The translations under genes were made by a program, and so were the position numbers. A model generated the notes under the pieces. The model was not told the origin of the DNA. It saw only the letters and a program-made list of their open reading frames with translations, and made no database searches. Below are positions 34,089-42,210 of a stretch of DNA of 64,000 nt, in pieces (positions within the stretch are counted from its first letter, which is position 1; every line of letters begins with the position of its first letter). The DNA is from an uncultured Eubacteriales bacterium (GTDB lineage: Bacteria; Bacillota; Clostridia; Oscillospirales; Oscillospiraceae). The stretch covers positions 23,711 through 87,710 of the forward strand of contig ONVI01000003.1 of NCBI GenBank assembly GCA_900321275.1, given 5' to 3'.

Positions 34089-34756
34089 TGAACAAGATTT
34101 TGAATACGCTGCGGAAGAAAAATCCCGATATCGACATCCTCCCCGTAACAGATGAACGCTTCAAGTACTACGGACGCGTTCTCGGCGGGCGGGACGAGGC
34201 GCTGTCTGCGGCGCTGTCTGCAACGGAGATCCCGGCGGAGGGCAATCTGTACCGCGCTTCGGTGGAATCGCTGGAGAGCGTTCCCGTTATCGCCGATGTT
34301 CGGCGCGTCGCCTTCGGTGAGATGGAGACGCAGGCCGGCTTCTGCAACGGCCGCGGCTATACGCTCAACGCGCTGGAATACCATAAATGCAGCGAGGTCA
34401 ACTACACGACCACCGGGCTGGTGCTGCTGCTGGCGCTGCCCCGGGATGTGGAGGACGGGCGTCTGGATTCTTCCTCCGTTGTCGGTTTCTATCTGCCGCC
34501 CGAGACGCTGATTGAGGTACTCCCCGGCGTTCTGCATTTCGCGCCCTGCCGGATAAGCGAGGAGGGCTTCAACTGCCTGGTCGTGCTGGAAAAGGGCGTC
34601 AACAGCCCGATCGACCGCGTGGATACCGGCGCGCCCGGAGAAGAAAAGCTTCTCTGGATGCGTGGGAAATGGATGACCTGCCACCCGGATTCTCCCCAGG
34701 CGCAGAAGGGCGCTTTCGTCGGCATCACCGGCGAGAACCTGACATTGAAGATCTGA
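34088..34756 (+). CDS. DUF4867-family protein
   Basis: A 222-residue soluble protein without a known function. It has a cupin-like beta-rich look: LEYHKCSEVNYTTTGLVLLLAL (His and Glu typical of a metal or acid-sugar site, near residue 100), VGFYLPPETLIEVLPGVLHFAPC. The ATG overlaps the ROK stop (TGATG) with GGAGG 9 nt upstream; TTG at 34085 is less likely. Terminal gene of the operon. A sugar mutarotase, lyase or sensor role in SQ metabolism is possible but unproven. Confidence 0.75.
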   Translation: MNKILNTLRKKNPDIDILPVTDERFKYYGRVLGGRDEALSAALSATEIPAEGNLYRASVESLESVPVIADVRRVAFGEMETQAGFCNGRGYTLNALEYHKCSEVNYTTTGLVLLLALPRDVEDGRLDSSSVVGFYLPPETLIEVLPGVLHFAPCRISEEGFNCLVVLEKGVNSPIDRVDTGAPGEEKLLWMRGKWMTCHPDSPQAQKGAFVGITGENLTLKI

Positions 34757-34822
34757 AATAAAAATGCAGGGGGCCGATCCCCGGATCGACCCGCCGAACA
34801 ACGTTGATTCGCGTATAACGGC

Positions 34823-35037
34823 GGGCCGATGTGGGCATCGGCCCCCAAGCTGTCGACAAAGTGTCGACAGCTTGAGAGACAAAAATGGGAACTTCCGAAA
34901 AAGTTCCCATTTTTGCACGGATTGTACGTGAAGGGGGACTCCCCGTCCCCCTTCACAGATTCCCCTTGCAAGACCAACTTGGTTTGCAAGGGTTTGTCTA
35001 CAGTCTGCGGGCCGATGTGGGCATCGGCCTCTTTTTT
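34823..35037. repeat. Array of six hairpins between convergent genes
   Basis: Consecutive inverted repeats: 34823-34844 (8-bp stem), 34847-34873 (12 bp), 34881-34914 (14 bp, A/T ends, a good bidirectional terminator), 34928-34956 (12 bp), 34963-34992 (9 bp plus inner 3) and 35009-35029 (7 bp plus T-run). The first and last share the 20-nt core GCCGATGTGGGCATCGGCC, forming direct repeats. No ORF. The array fills nearly the whole gap between the DUF4867 and metF genes. Confidence 0.85.
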
Positions 35038-35041
35038 GTAT

Positions 35042-35959
35042 TCACGAAAGCATATCCCGCCGGATTTCCTCCATAATGCGCACAATCAGCGCTGTGCGTG
35101 AAAACGGCGTGATCAGATAGTAACCATCCACAAAGGGGGCCATGCGGCGGGCTATCGCGGACGAGATCTCCACGGCCAGCTCCTCACCCCTCGCGCGGTC
35201 TGCGCCCTCGTAGAGGGCGATTGTCTCCTCGTCGACCGCAATGCCCGAAATCTCACGGTTGAGATAAAGCGCGTTTTGACGGCTGACGATCGGCAGAATG
35301 CCGCCCACGATTTTTCCACTGAGCGTTTCCCTTGCAAGCATGAGATTTTCCATCGCTTTGTCTGTGAGAACCGGCTGGGTAAAGAAGCCGAGCGCGCCGT
35401 TTTCCTCTTTCTCTTTCGCAAGCTCCAGCTGAATCGAAAAGCTCTGCGCGTTCACGTTCAGCGCCGCGAAAATGTGAAGCGGCGCGGGCAGCTTCTCCCT
35501 GTTCATATTGTCGACAAACCTGATGAGCTCGCGTGAGTTTTTGAAGTTGTATACACCCTTGATTTCCTCGCGCAGCTCGGCGAGGATCGGATCGCCGGTG
35601 ACGATCAGAATGCTGCCGACACCCTCCGCGCTGAGACCCAGCAGCAGCGCCTGCAGGGCGTTGCGGTTCCGGTCGCGGCAGGTCAGATGCGGCATGACGT
35701 TCATGCCCAGCTCCCGCTTGACCCGGCATACAGCGAGACTCGCGTCAATCCTGGGCAGGGCGAAAGGGCAGTCGGCCACGGTAAGCAGTTCCGCGCCGCC
35801 GTCGCGCAGCATGCGCGCGCCGGTCAGAAAACCGCTCATGTCCGCGCCCGCGGGGGAGTCCAGCTCTACGGCGAAGGGACGGCGCGCCGGGTCGCACAGC
35901 GCATCCCAGAAGGGATCGGGGCGCATCGGCTTTGTTCCGCTGCTTTCATGTTCGTTCAT
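35042..35959 (-). CDS. metF: Methylenetetrahydrofolate reductase
   Basis: A 305-residue TIM-barrel MTHFR that makes 5-methyl-THF for MetH. Typical pieces: FAVELDSPAG (N-terminal strand with Glu), PHLTCRDRNRNALQALLLGLSAEGVGSILIVTGDP and GFFTQPVLTDKAMENL. The ATG at 35959 overlaps the metH stop by 4 nt and has GAGGTG 5 nt upstream. The upstream-extended frame is antisense-like and rejected. It is fused by operon to metH and the reactivation protein. Confidence 0.92.
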   Translation of the reverse strand: MNEHESSGTKPMRPDPFWDALCDPARRPFAVELDSPAGADMSGFLTGARMLRDGGAELLTVADCPFALPRIDASLAVCRVKRELGMNVMPHLTCRDRNRNALQALLLGLSAEGVGSILIVTGDPILAELREEIKGVYNFKNSRELIRFVDNMNREKLPAPLHIFAALNVNAQSFSIQLELAKEKEENGALGFFTQPVLTDKAMENLMLARETLSGKIVGGILPIVSRQNALYLNREISGIAVDEETIALYEGADRARGEELAVEISSAIARRMAPFVDGYYLITPFSRTALIVRIMEEIRRDMLS

Positions 35960-38301
35960 CCCAGCACCTCTTTTGCAATGTCCGCGCTCTGCTTGGCGTC
36001 CTTCGCGTAATAATCCGCGCCGATCTCGGCGGCGTATTCGGGGGTCAGCACCGCGCCGCCGACCATGATTTTGCATAGATGGCCGCTCCGACGCAGGGCC
36101 TCGATGGTTTTTGCCATGCTCGGCACCGTGGTGGTCATCAGTGCCGACAGACCGACAAGCTTTACATTTTCCCGAACGACGGCTTCCACGATCTTCTCCG
36201 GCGGAACGTCCCGCCCCAGGTCGAGAACTGTGTAGCCGTAGTTTTCCAGCACGACGCGCACGATGTTTTTTCCGATGTCATGGATATCCCCCTGCACGGT
36301 GGCAAGTATGATCTTTCCCTTGGAGACCGACTTTCCGCCGCGCTGCGCGATCCGCTTTTTGATGATTTCAAAGCCCTCGCATGAGGCGCCCGCCGCCTTG
36401 ATGAGCTGCGGCAGAAAAATCTCCTGCTTTTCATAGCGCTCCCCGACCCGGTCGAGGGCGGGGATCAGCAGCCTGTTGACGACCTCCAGCTCGTCCATAT
36501 CCGAAAGAGCGGCCTCGGTGAGCGCTGCCGTCTCCCTGCCGAGACCGCGCATGACAGTGTCGGAGAGGCTTGCCGCGCCGCGCTTTTCCGCTGTCGGCGC
36601 GGCGGGCGCATCGGCAAAGCGGCGGATATACGCCTCGCTGTCCCTGTCCTGGCCGGAGAGCACCCGATAAGCCGCAACCGTATCCATCACGGTGCGCTGG
36701 TTCGGGTTGATAATAGGAAAATCCAGCCCGGCATAGAGCGCCTGGCTCAAAAAACAGGCGGTGATCGTCTCGCGGGAAGGGAGACCGAAGGAGATGTTGC
36801 TCACGCCGAGCACGGTTTTAAGGCCCAGCGTCTCCCTTATATAGCGGAGTGCCTGCAGCGTCTGCACGGCCTGATCCTGCTGGGCCGAAACGGTGAGCGT
36901 CAGACAGTCGATCAGAATGTCGCTTTTCGGGATCCCGCAGGCAAGGGCGGCGTCCATGATCCGACGGGCGATATTGACGCGCCCCTGCCAGTCGGGGGGG
37001 ATCCCGTTTTCATCCATGCACAGTCCCACAACGGCGGCGCCGTATTTTTTGCACAGCGGAAGAATCGAATCGAGAACCTCCTTCTTCCCGTTGACGGAGT
37101 TGACGATCGCTTTGCCGTTATAGACGCGCAGACCGGCTTCGATGGCGGCGGGATCTGCAGAATCAATCTGCAGAGGCAGATCGACGGCCTCCTGAACGGC
37201 CCGCACCACATCCCGCATCAGCGCCGCCTCATCCATGCCTGGGAGACCGACATTGACGTCCAGAATATCCGCACCGGCGTCCTGCTGCTCGATAGCCTGA
37301 CGGACGATGTAGTCGAGATCGTGTTCCCGCAGTGCCTGCTGGAAACGCTTTTTACCGGTGGGATTGATCCGCTCGCCGATCACGCGCACACCATCTGACT
37401 CCGCCGTATTCACAGAGGAGCAGACGCCGCTGCGCTTCGGCGGGAAGGGAACAGCGGGAGCCAAGCCTTCAAAGCCCTCCCGCAGTGCGCGGATAAAGTC
37501 CGGCGTTGTGCCGCAGCAGCCGCCGATCATGGAAACGCCGAGGCCGGGCGCTTCTTCCATGGCCGCGGCGAACTCCGCGGGCGTGATCCCATATTCTCCC
37601 GAGGCGGGGTCGGGCAGTCCCGCGTTGGGTTTCAGAATAATCGGCAGATCCGTCCACTCCCGAAGCTCCCGCACCAGGGGCATCAGCTCCTTCGGGCCGA
37701 GACTGCAGTTGAAGCCCAGCGCGTCCGCGCCGAGCCCGGTGAGCGTCAGCGCCATGGACGAGACTGTCACGCCCAGAAAGCTCCGGCCTGTCGCCTCGAA
37801 GGTCATGGTCACCCAGACCGGCAGACGGCTGTTCTCCTTCGCGGCCAGGACCGCGGCTTTGACCTCGTACAGGTCGCTCATGGTTTCGATGACAACAAGG
37901 TCGGCGCCGGCGTTTTCTCCGGCGACAATCAGTTCCTTAAATAGTTCATAGGCTTCGTCGAAGGAGAGATCGCCCAGCGGCTCCAGCAGACGCCCGATGG
38001 GGCCGATGTCCAGCGCGACCTTTACGTCCCGACCCGCCGCCGCTTCGCGCGCGCAGCGCACCGCGCCCGTGACAAGCTCCGCCGGACTGTGGCCGCAGCC
38101 TGCGGCTTTCAGGCGGTTCGCCCCAAAGGTGTTGGTATAGAGCACACGGCTGCCCGCTTCCACATAGCGCCGATGGATAGCGGCAACGGTCTCGGGATGC
38201 GTCAGATTCCAGAGCTCCGGGAGCTGACCCGCGGGAAGCCCGGCGGCCTGAAGCATGGTGCCCATCGCGCCGTCAAGAATCAGCATCTTCTTATCTGCCA
38301 C
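35956..38301 (-). CDS. metH: Cobalamin-dependent methionine synthase, lacking the activation domain
   Basis: A 781-residue protein with, in order, homocysteine methyltransferase domain (DGAMGTML at 10; zinc ligands near IGGCCGTTPDF about 265), pterin-binding domain (GERINPTGKKRF near 310), cobalamin cap and B12-binding domain (IHDIGKNIV near 675, the His-bearing DxHxxG). The normal C-terminal activation domain is absent and is encoded separately by the next gene upstream. The start is GTG at 38301, with GGAAGGAG 8 nt upstream, and overlaps that gene by 11 nt. Confidence 0.93.
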   Translation of the reverse strand: MADKKMLILDGAMGTMLQAAGLPAGQLPELWNLTHPETVAAIHRRYVEAGSRVLYTNTFGANRLKAAGCGHSPAELVTGAVRCAREAAAGRDVKVALDIGPIGRLLEPLGDLSFDEAYELFKELIVAGENAGADLVVIETMSDLYEVKAAVLAAKENSRLPVWVTMTFEATGRSFLGVTVSSMALTLTGLGADALGFNCSLGPKELMPLVRELREWTDLPIILKPNAGLPDPASGEYGITPAEFAAAMEEAPGLGVSMIGGCCGTTPDFIRALREGFEGLAPAVPFPPKRSGVCSSVNTAESDGVRVIGERINPTGKKRFQQALREHDLDYIVRQAIEQQDAGADILDVNVGLPGMDEAALMRDVVRAVQEAVDLPLQIDSADPAAIEAGLRVYNGKAIVNSVNGKKEVLDSILPLCKKYGAAVVGLCMDENGIPPDWQGRVNIARRIMDAALACGIPKSDILIDCLTLTVSAQQDQAVQTLQALRYIRETLGLKTVLGVSNISFGLPSRETITACFLSQALYAGLDFPIINPNQRTVMDTVAAYRVLSGQDRDSEAYIRRFADAPAAPTAEKRGAASLSDTVMRGLGRETAALTEAALSDMDELEVVNRLLIPALDRVGERYEKQEIFLPQLIKAAGASCEGFEIIKKRIAQRGGKSVSKGKIILATVQGDIHDIGKNIVRVVLENYGYTVLDLGRDVPPEKIVEAVVRENVKLVGLSALMTTTVPSMAKTIEALRRSGHLCKIMVGGAVLTPEYAAEIGADYYAKDAKQSADIAKEVLG

Positions 38302-38980
38302 AGCTTTTCCTCTCCTTCCTGAACGCGCAGTCCTGAAAATGCGCGCAGCTTTCACAGCCGCGGGGCCTCTGCTCCTGCGGCTCGTCCGCAACGCCGATGA
38401 AGGCGGTCACGCTCTTCTGCGGGATCATCAGGCCGCCGGCTGTGAGGCTGACCCCGATGCGCCGCTCAAGCTCCAGAATACGGAAGATCGTCTCCTGCTC
38501 GGAGAGCGGAAGATCACCGTAGCCCGGACTGAAGCGTTCGGTCAGACAGCGCGGCGAGAGCGTTTCGGCGAGATCCGCGCAAAGATTGTCACAGACGTTC
38601 TCGATAGCGGCGCTTCCAACGGCGTCCAGAATCACGGCGTCGGCCATGTCCCTCTTCTGCGCGCGGCGGATCAGCGCCTCCGCCTCCGCGCCCAGCGTCG
38701 CCGCCATCAGGACGACCTGATCGCAGCCGCGGAGATAATCGCGGATATCCTGCCCGCCCGGGCGGTAGTCCGTCCCGGCGAGCGTCCCGTCCGGCAGCAG
38801 ATCAAACAGCCGCCAAAGGGCGCGGGGTCGGGCGGTTTGCAAAAGAAGGCGTTCGCAGCGCTCAAGATCCGCGCACAGCGCATCCGGGGCGATACTCCCG
38901 CGATAGCCCATGTAACGGAGCGCCTCGTTCCGGTCGATCCCGGACAGCCTTGCTTCCACGCCTCCCGCGCCCCCTTTCAC
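38291..38980 (-). CDS. Methionine synthase activation-domain protein (stand-alone)
   Basis: A 229-residue protein with the Met_synt_B12 activation signature RFSPGYGDLPLSEQ and QKSVTAFIGV (SAM/reactivation region), ending in a cysteine-rich CESCAHFQDCAFRK tail that may bind metal. It would reactivate oxidised cob(II)alamin on the truncated MetH. The start is uncertain: GTG at 38980 has no ribosome site, GTG at 38959 follows a G-rich stretch. Promoter TTGACA-N18-TACAAT (minus, 39028-38999) is only about 15 nt upstream, so the mRNA may be nearly leaderless. Confidence 0.85.
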   Translation of the reverse strand: MKGGAGGVEARLSGIDRNEALRYMGYRGSIAPDALCADLERCERLLLQTARPRALWRLFDLLPDGTLAGTDYRPGGQDIRDYLRGCDQVVLMAATLGAEAEALIRRAQKRDMADAVILDAVGSAAIENVCDNLCADLAETLSPRCLTERFSPGYGDLPLSEQETIFRILELERRIGVSLTAGGLMIPQKSVTAFIGVADEPQEQRPRGCESCAHFQDCAFRKERKSCGR

Positions 38981-38998
38981 GCTCAGTTATGATATTGT

Positions 38999-39028
38999 AT
39001 TGTATATGATCGAAACGTGCCTTGTCAA
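38999..39028 (-). promoter_or_regulatory. Promoter of the methionine synthase operon
   Basis: On the minus strand TTGACA (39028-39023), an 18-nt spacer and TACAAT (39004-38999). An extended -10 (TGCTATAAT, near 39087-39095) on the plus strand probably serves the divergent lysoplasmalogenase-like gene. No SAM riboswitch was seen in this gap. Confidence 0.6.
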
Positions 39029-39186
39029 TTCCGACTTGTCCGGCGAAGTATGATTGTTCTAAAAAACTCGTAAAGTCCGGGAAGGCATGCTATAATGCAA
39101 ACGGCAATAAAAATGCCTGAGAGAAAGCAAAAAGAAAAAAGGTGAACGGAAGAAGCGGATCGATTTGTGCAAGAGAGGGGAAAGCC

Positions 39187-39843
39187 ATGTTTGCGCTGAT
39201 ACCGGGATGTCTTGTTTTCATGGGATTGTTTATCTGGCTGCAGCGAAAAAACTGCGCCGTTCCCGCCCTGTTTATGAAGGGACTTGCGTCCCTGTGCTTT
39301 GTGACGCTCGGAATCCTGTGCAATGCGGGGGCGGAGAGCGGAAAGCCGATTGTATTGGGCCTGATTCTCGGATGCATTGCGGATGTGCTGCTCGGCCTGC
39401 GCGCGGTGTTCGTGAAGCGGAAAATAGTCTTTTTCCTCGCCGGGGGCGTCGTTTTCCTGTGCGGACACTTTGCGTATCTCGCAAGTGCCTGGCCCCGGGT
39501 GGAGAACAAAGTCCTGTGCATACTTGCGAGCGGTCTGCTGGCAGCGCTGCTGCTGTTCTGGCTGTACGGAAAGATCACGGCCGACAGAGCGCTCAAGGCC
39601 TTCGGCGCCGTCTATTTCGGCATCTTCGTGCTCTTATGCTGCGCGGCGGTAAGCAACGGGGTGACAGCGCCGTCTGACTTTACGCTTCTGTTTGCCTCCG
39701 GTATCCTGCTGTTTCTGTGCAGCGATTTGATTCTCAATCTGCACAGCTTCGGCCCGCTGAAGGATTTCCGCTTTCGCGTTCTGTACAGATGTCTGTACTA
39801 TATCGGTCAGCTGACGATCGCGGTGAGCCTCCTGTTTCTCTGA
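39187..39843 (+). CDS. YhhN/TMEM86-family membrane protein (lysoplasmalogenase-like)
   Basis: A 218-residue protein with about eight hydrophobic segments. Family motifs are GLILGCIADVLL near residue 60 and CSDLILNLHSFGP...YYIGQ near 175-205, whose Asp residues line the putative active site. Bacterial relatives hydrolyse lysoplasmalogens, which fits an anaerobe with plasmalogen lipids. The ATG at 39187 has GAGGGG 6 nt upstream; the frame opens earlier at 39142 but without hydrophobic or family signal. Confidence 0.8.
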   Translation: MFALIPGCLVFMGLFIWLQRKNCAVPALFMKGLASLCFVTLGILCNAGAESGKPIVLGLILGCIADVLLGLRAVFVKRKIVFFLAGGVVFLCGHFAYLASAWPRVENKVLCILASGLLAALLLFWLYGKITADRALKAFGAVYFGIFVLLCCAAVSNGVTAPSDFTLLFASGILLFLCSDLILNLHSFGPLKDFRFRVLYRCLYYIGQLTIAVSLLFL

Positions 39844-39869
39844 TACGGGAAAAAGCCGTTGTTTTCCAC

Positions 39870-39898
39870 TTGCGGGATGTAAATAGAAATGCTATAAT
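39870..39898 (+). promoter_or_regulatory. Promoter of rbfA-nrnA-truB-ribF
   Basis: TTGCGG (39870-39875), 17 nt, TATAAT (39893-39898) with TG at the extended position. About 140 nt of leader follow, holding a small GCTC-tttt-GAGC hairpin. Confidence 0.6.
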
Positions 39899-40041
39899 AA
39901 AAAAACAGGACTTCCGCATCATGTCAAGCACGCGGAAGCATATTCTGTATCGGAACGCTCTTTTGAGCAAATCAACGCCTGATAAGACGCAAGGGTGCCG
40001 AGCAATCAGATCCGGCGCCCCCTTCGTATGGAGAGAATACC

Positions 40042-40410
40042 ATGTCATCCAACAAAATCGCAAGAATCAACGACGACATTCAGCGCGTCGTCTCCTCCAA
40101 GCTCCGCGATATCAAGGATCCGCGCGTGCAGCAGGGCATGATCAGCGTCACCCGCGTGGAGACGACGGGCGACCTGCGCTACAGCAAGATCTGGCTTTCG
40201 GTGATGGGCCTGGAGAACGAAAAGGAATTTCGCCGGGGCATCAAATCGGCCTCCGGCTGGCTGCGCAGGGAAGTCGGGTCTGTGCTGAATCTGCGCTACA
40301 CGCCTGAACTTGTATTTGAGCTGGATCACAGCATCGAATACGGTGCGCACATCAATGATCTGATCAGCTCGCTGGATATCAGACAGGACGGGGACTCGAA
40401 CGATGAATGA
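40042..40410 (+). CDS. rbfA: 30S ribosome-binding factor A
   Basis: A 122-residue KH-like protein for 16S rRNA 5' end maturation. N-terminal RINDDIQRVVSSKLRDIKDPRVQQGMISVTRVETTGDLRYSKIW and C-terminal LRYTPELVFELDHSIEYG are diagnostic of RbfA. It overlaps nrnA by 8 nt. The usual upstream nusA-infB genes are absent here; the cluster begins at rbfA under its own promoter. Confidence 0.95.
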   Translation: MSSNKIARINDDIQRVVSSKLRDIKDPRVQQGMISVTRVETTGDLRYSKIWLSVMGLENEKEFRRGIKSASGWLRREVGSVLNLRYTPELVFELDHSIEYGAHINDLISSLDIRQDGDSNDE

Positions 40411-41338
40411 TAAAGACTGCGCAAAGCTTCTTCTGACGCATGAGGATATCCTGATCGTCACGCACAGAAACCCGGACGGCGATACTTCCGCCAGCGCCGC
40501 CGCCCTGTGCAGCGCACTGAGACGCGGCGGACGCAGGGCCTGGCTCTTCCCAAATCTGCAGATGAGCCGGAAGCTGAAGCGCTACTGCGAAAAGTTCTTC
40601 GCGCCCGAGGATTACAAGCCGAAGTATGTGGTCGCCGTGGACGCGGCGGATGAAAAGCTCCTGTGCGAGGGCTTTGAGGGAAAGGTCGATCTGTGCATCG
40701 ATCACCACCCCTCCAACACGTATTACGCCGTGCAGAGCCTCGTTCGCCCCGAAAGGGCCTCCTGTGCCGAGGTCGTGATGCAGATCATGCTGGAAATCAA
40801 CGCCGATCTCACGAAGGAGGAGGCGACCCTCCTCTACATCGGCCTGTCTACCGACACGGGCTGCTTCCAGTACGGCAACACCGACGAAGCGGCCTTCCTC
40901 GCGGCGGCGGAGCTTATGCGCGCCGGTGCGGAGAATCTGGAGGTCAACACGATCTTTTTCCGCAAGGTCTCCGAGGCGAGACTCAAGCTGGAGAGTATGA
41001 TCTACAACAATATCCGGTTTTATCGAAACGGAGCCATCGCCGTTGCTATTGTGACGCAGGATATGCTGCGCGAGGCAGGCGCGGAGGAGGAAGATCTGGA
41101 CAATCTGGCCGCGCTCGCCGGACGCTGTGAGTCCAGCCGTGTGAATATCACCATCCGCGAGAAAGAGGACGGGAGCTGCCGCGTCTCCGTGCGCTCGTTT
41201 CGGGACGTCGACAGCTGCGCGATCTGCGCCGTTTTCGGCGGCGGCGGCCACGCCATGGCTGCGGGCTGTACCGTCAAGGGAAGCCCCGAGCATGTGCGCG
41301 ATCTGATGGTGCGCGTGACGGAAGAGCTCTGGCAATGA
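40403..41338 (+). CDS. nrnA: DHH-family bifunctional oligoribonuclease/PAP phosphatase
   Basis: A 311-residue DHH/DHHA1 phosphoesterase that degrades nanoRNAs and pAp. Motifs: HRNPDGDTSASAAAL (first metal site), VVAVDAAD, CIDHHPSN (DHH), GLSTDTGCFQYGNT, and C-terminal FGGGGHAMAAGC (GGGH of DHHA1). Standard length. Overlaps truB by 4 nt. Confidence 0.93.
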   Translation: MNDKDCAKLLLTHEDILIVTHRNPDGDTSASAAALCSALRRGGRRAWLFPNLQMSRKLKRYCEKFFAPEDYKPKYVVAVDAADEKLLCEGFEGKVDLCIDHHPSNTYYAVQSLVRPERASCAEVVMQIMLEINADLTKEEATLLYIGLSTDTGCFQYGNTDEAAFLAAAELMRAGAENLEVNTIFFRKVSEARLKLESMIYNNIRFYRNGAIAVAIVTQDMLREAGAEEEDLDNLAALAGRCESSRVNITIREKEDGSCRVSVRSFRDVDSCAICAVFGGGGHAMAAGCTVKGSPEHVRDLMVRVTEELWQ

Positions 41339-42204
41339 ACGGCATCCTCCTGATCGACAAGGAGCCGGGCTGGACCAGCAGCGACGTGGTGGTAAAGCTC
41401 AAGGGCATCCTGCGCGAACGCCGCATCGGCCACGCCGGGACGCTCGACCCCATGGCGACGGGACTGCTGACGGTCTTCGTCGGCCGGGCTACCCGCGCGG
41501 TACAGTTCGCCGAACACGACGCGAAGCGCTATCTTGCGTCCCTGCGCCTCGGCGTGACGACCGATACCCAGGATATCACCGGGAACATATTGGAAACAAA
41601 ACCCGTCCAAATCGCAGAAGAAGAACTTGAGAACGTACTGCGCATGTTTCGGGGAGAGATTGAGCAGATCCCGCCCATGTACTCCGCCGTCCAGGTCGGC
41701 GGCAGGCGCCTTTATGACATCGCCCGCAAGGGGGGAACCGTAGAGCGCGCGCCGCGCCCCGTCACGATCCATGAACTGAAGCTTCTGGGGCGGGATGGGG
41801 AGGACTGGCTGCTGGATGTGCGCTGCTCCAAGGGTACCTATATCCGCACGCTGTGCCATGATATCGGGCAGCGCCTCGGCTGCGGCGGCTGCATGAGCGC
41901 GCTGCGGCGAACGGAAGCCGGCGGCTTTTCCGTCTCCGGCGCCGTGACCATCGGCGAAATGCAGCGCCTGAAGGACGAGGGGAGCGCGGGGGAACGGCTT
42001 CTCCCGGTGGATACGCTCTTTTTCCGGGAAACGGCCTGCGCCGCGACCAGGGAAGAGGAGAGACGCATCCGTTGCGGAAACGATTATAAAACGGAGCTTC
42101 CGGACGGCGTTTATCGCGTATACGGAGAATCCGGCGCCTTTCTCATGCTCGGCAGGGCGGAGGCGGGCGTTATGAAGACAATAAAAAGCTTTTTTGAGGT
42201 ATGA
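41335..42204 (+). CDS. truB: tRNA pseudouridine(55) synthase
   Basis: A 289-residue TruB. GILLIDKEPGWTSSDVV at the start, GHAGTLDPMATGLLTVFVG with the catalytic Asp near 40, KRYLASLRLGVTTDTQDITG, and CSKGTYIRTLCHDIGQRLG. Standard order between rbfA/nrnA and ribF. Confidence 0.96.
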   Translation: MNGILLIDKEPGWTSSDVVVKLKGILRERRIGHAGTLDPMATGLLTVFVGRATRAVQFAEHDAKRYLASLRLGVTTDTQDITGNILETKPVQIAEEELENVLRMFRGEIEQIPPMYSAVQVGGRRLYDIARKGGTVERAPRPVTIHELKLLGRDGEDWLLDVRCSKGTYIRTLCHDIGQRLGCGGCMSALRRTEAGGFSVSGAVTIGEMQRLKDEGSAGERLLPVDTLFFRETACAATREEERRIRCGNDYKTELPDGVYRVYGESGAFLMLGRAEAGVMKTIKSFFEV

Positions 42205-42210
42205 TCGGAC

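Noticed and set aside
38981-39186. SAM or cobalamin riboswitch ahead of the methionine synthase operon
   Set aside because: The predicted start site is only about 15 nt from the first start codon, leaving no room for an aptamer, and no conserved core was seen.
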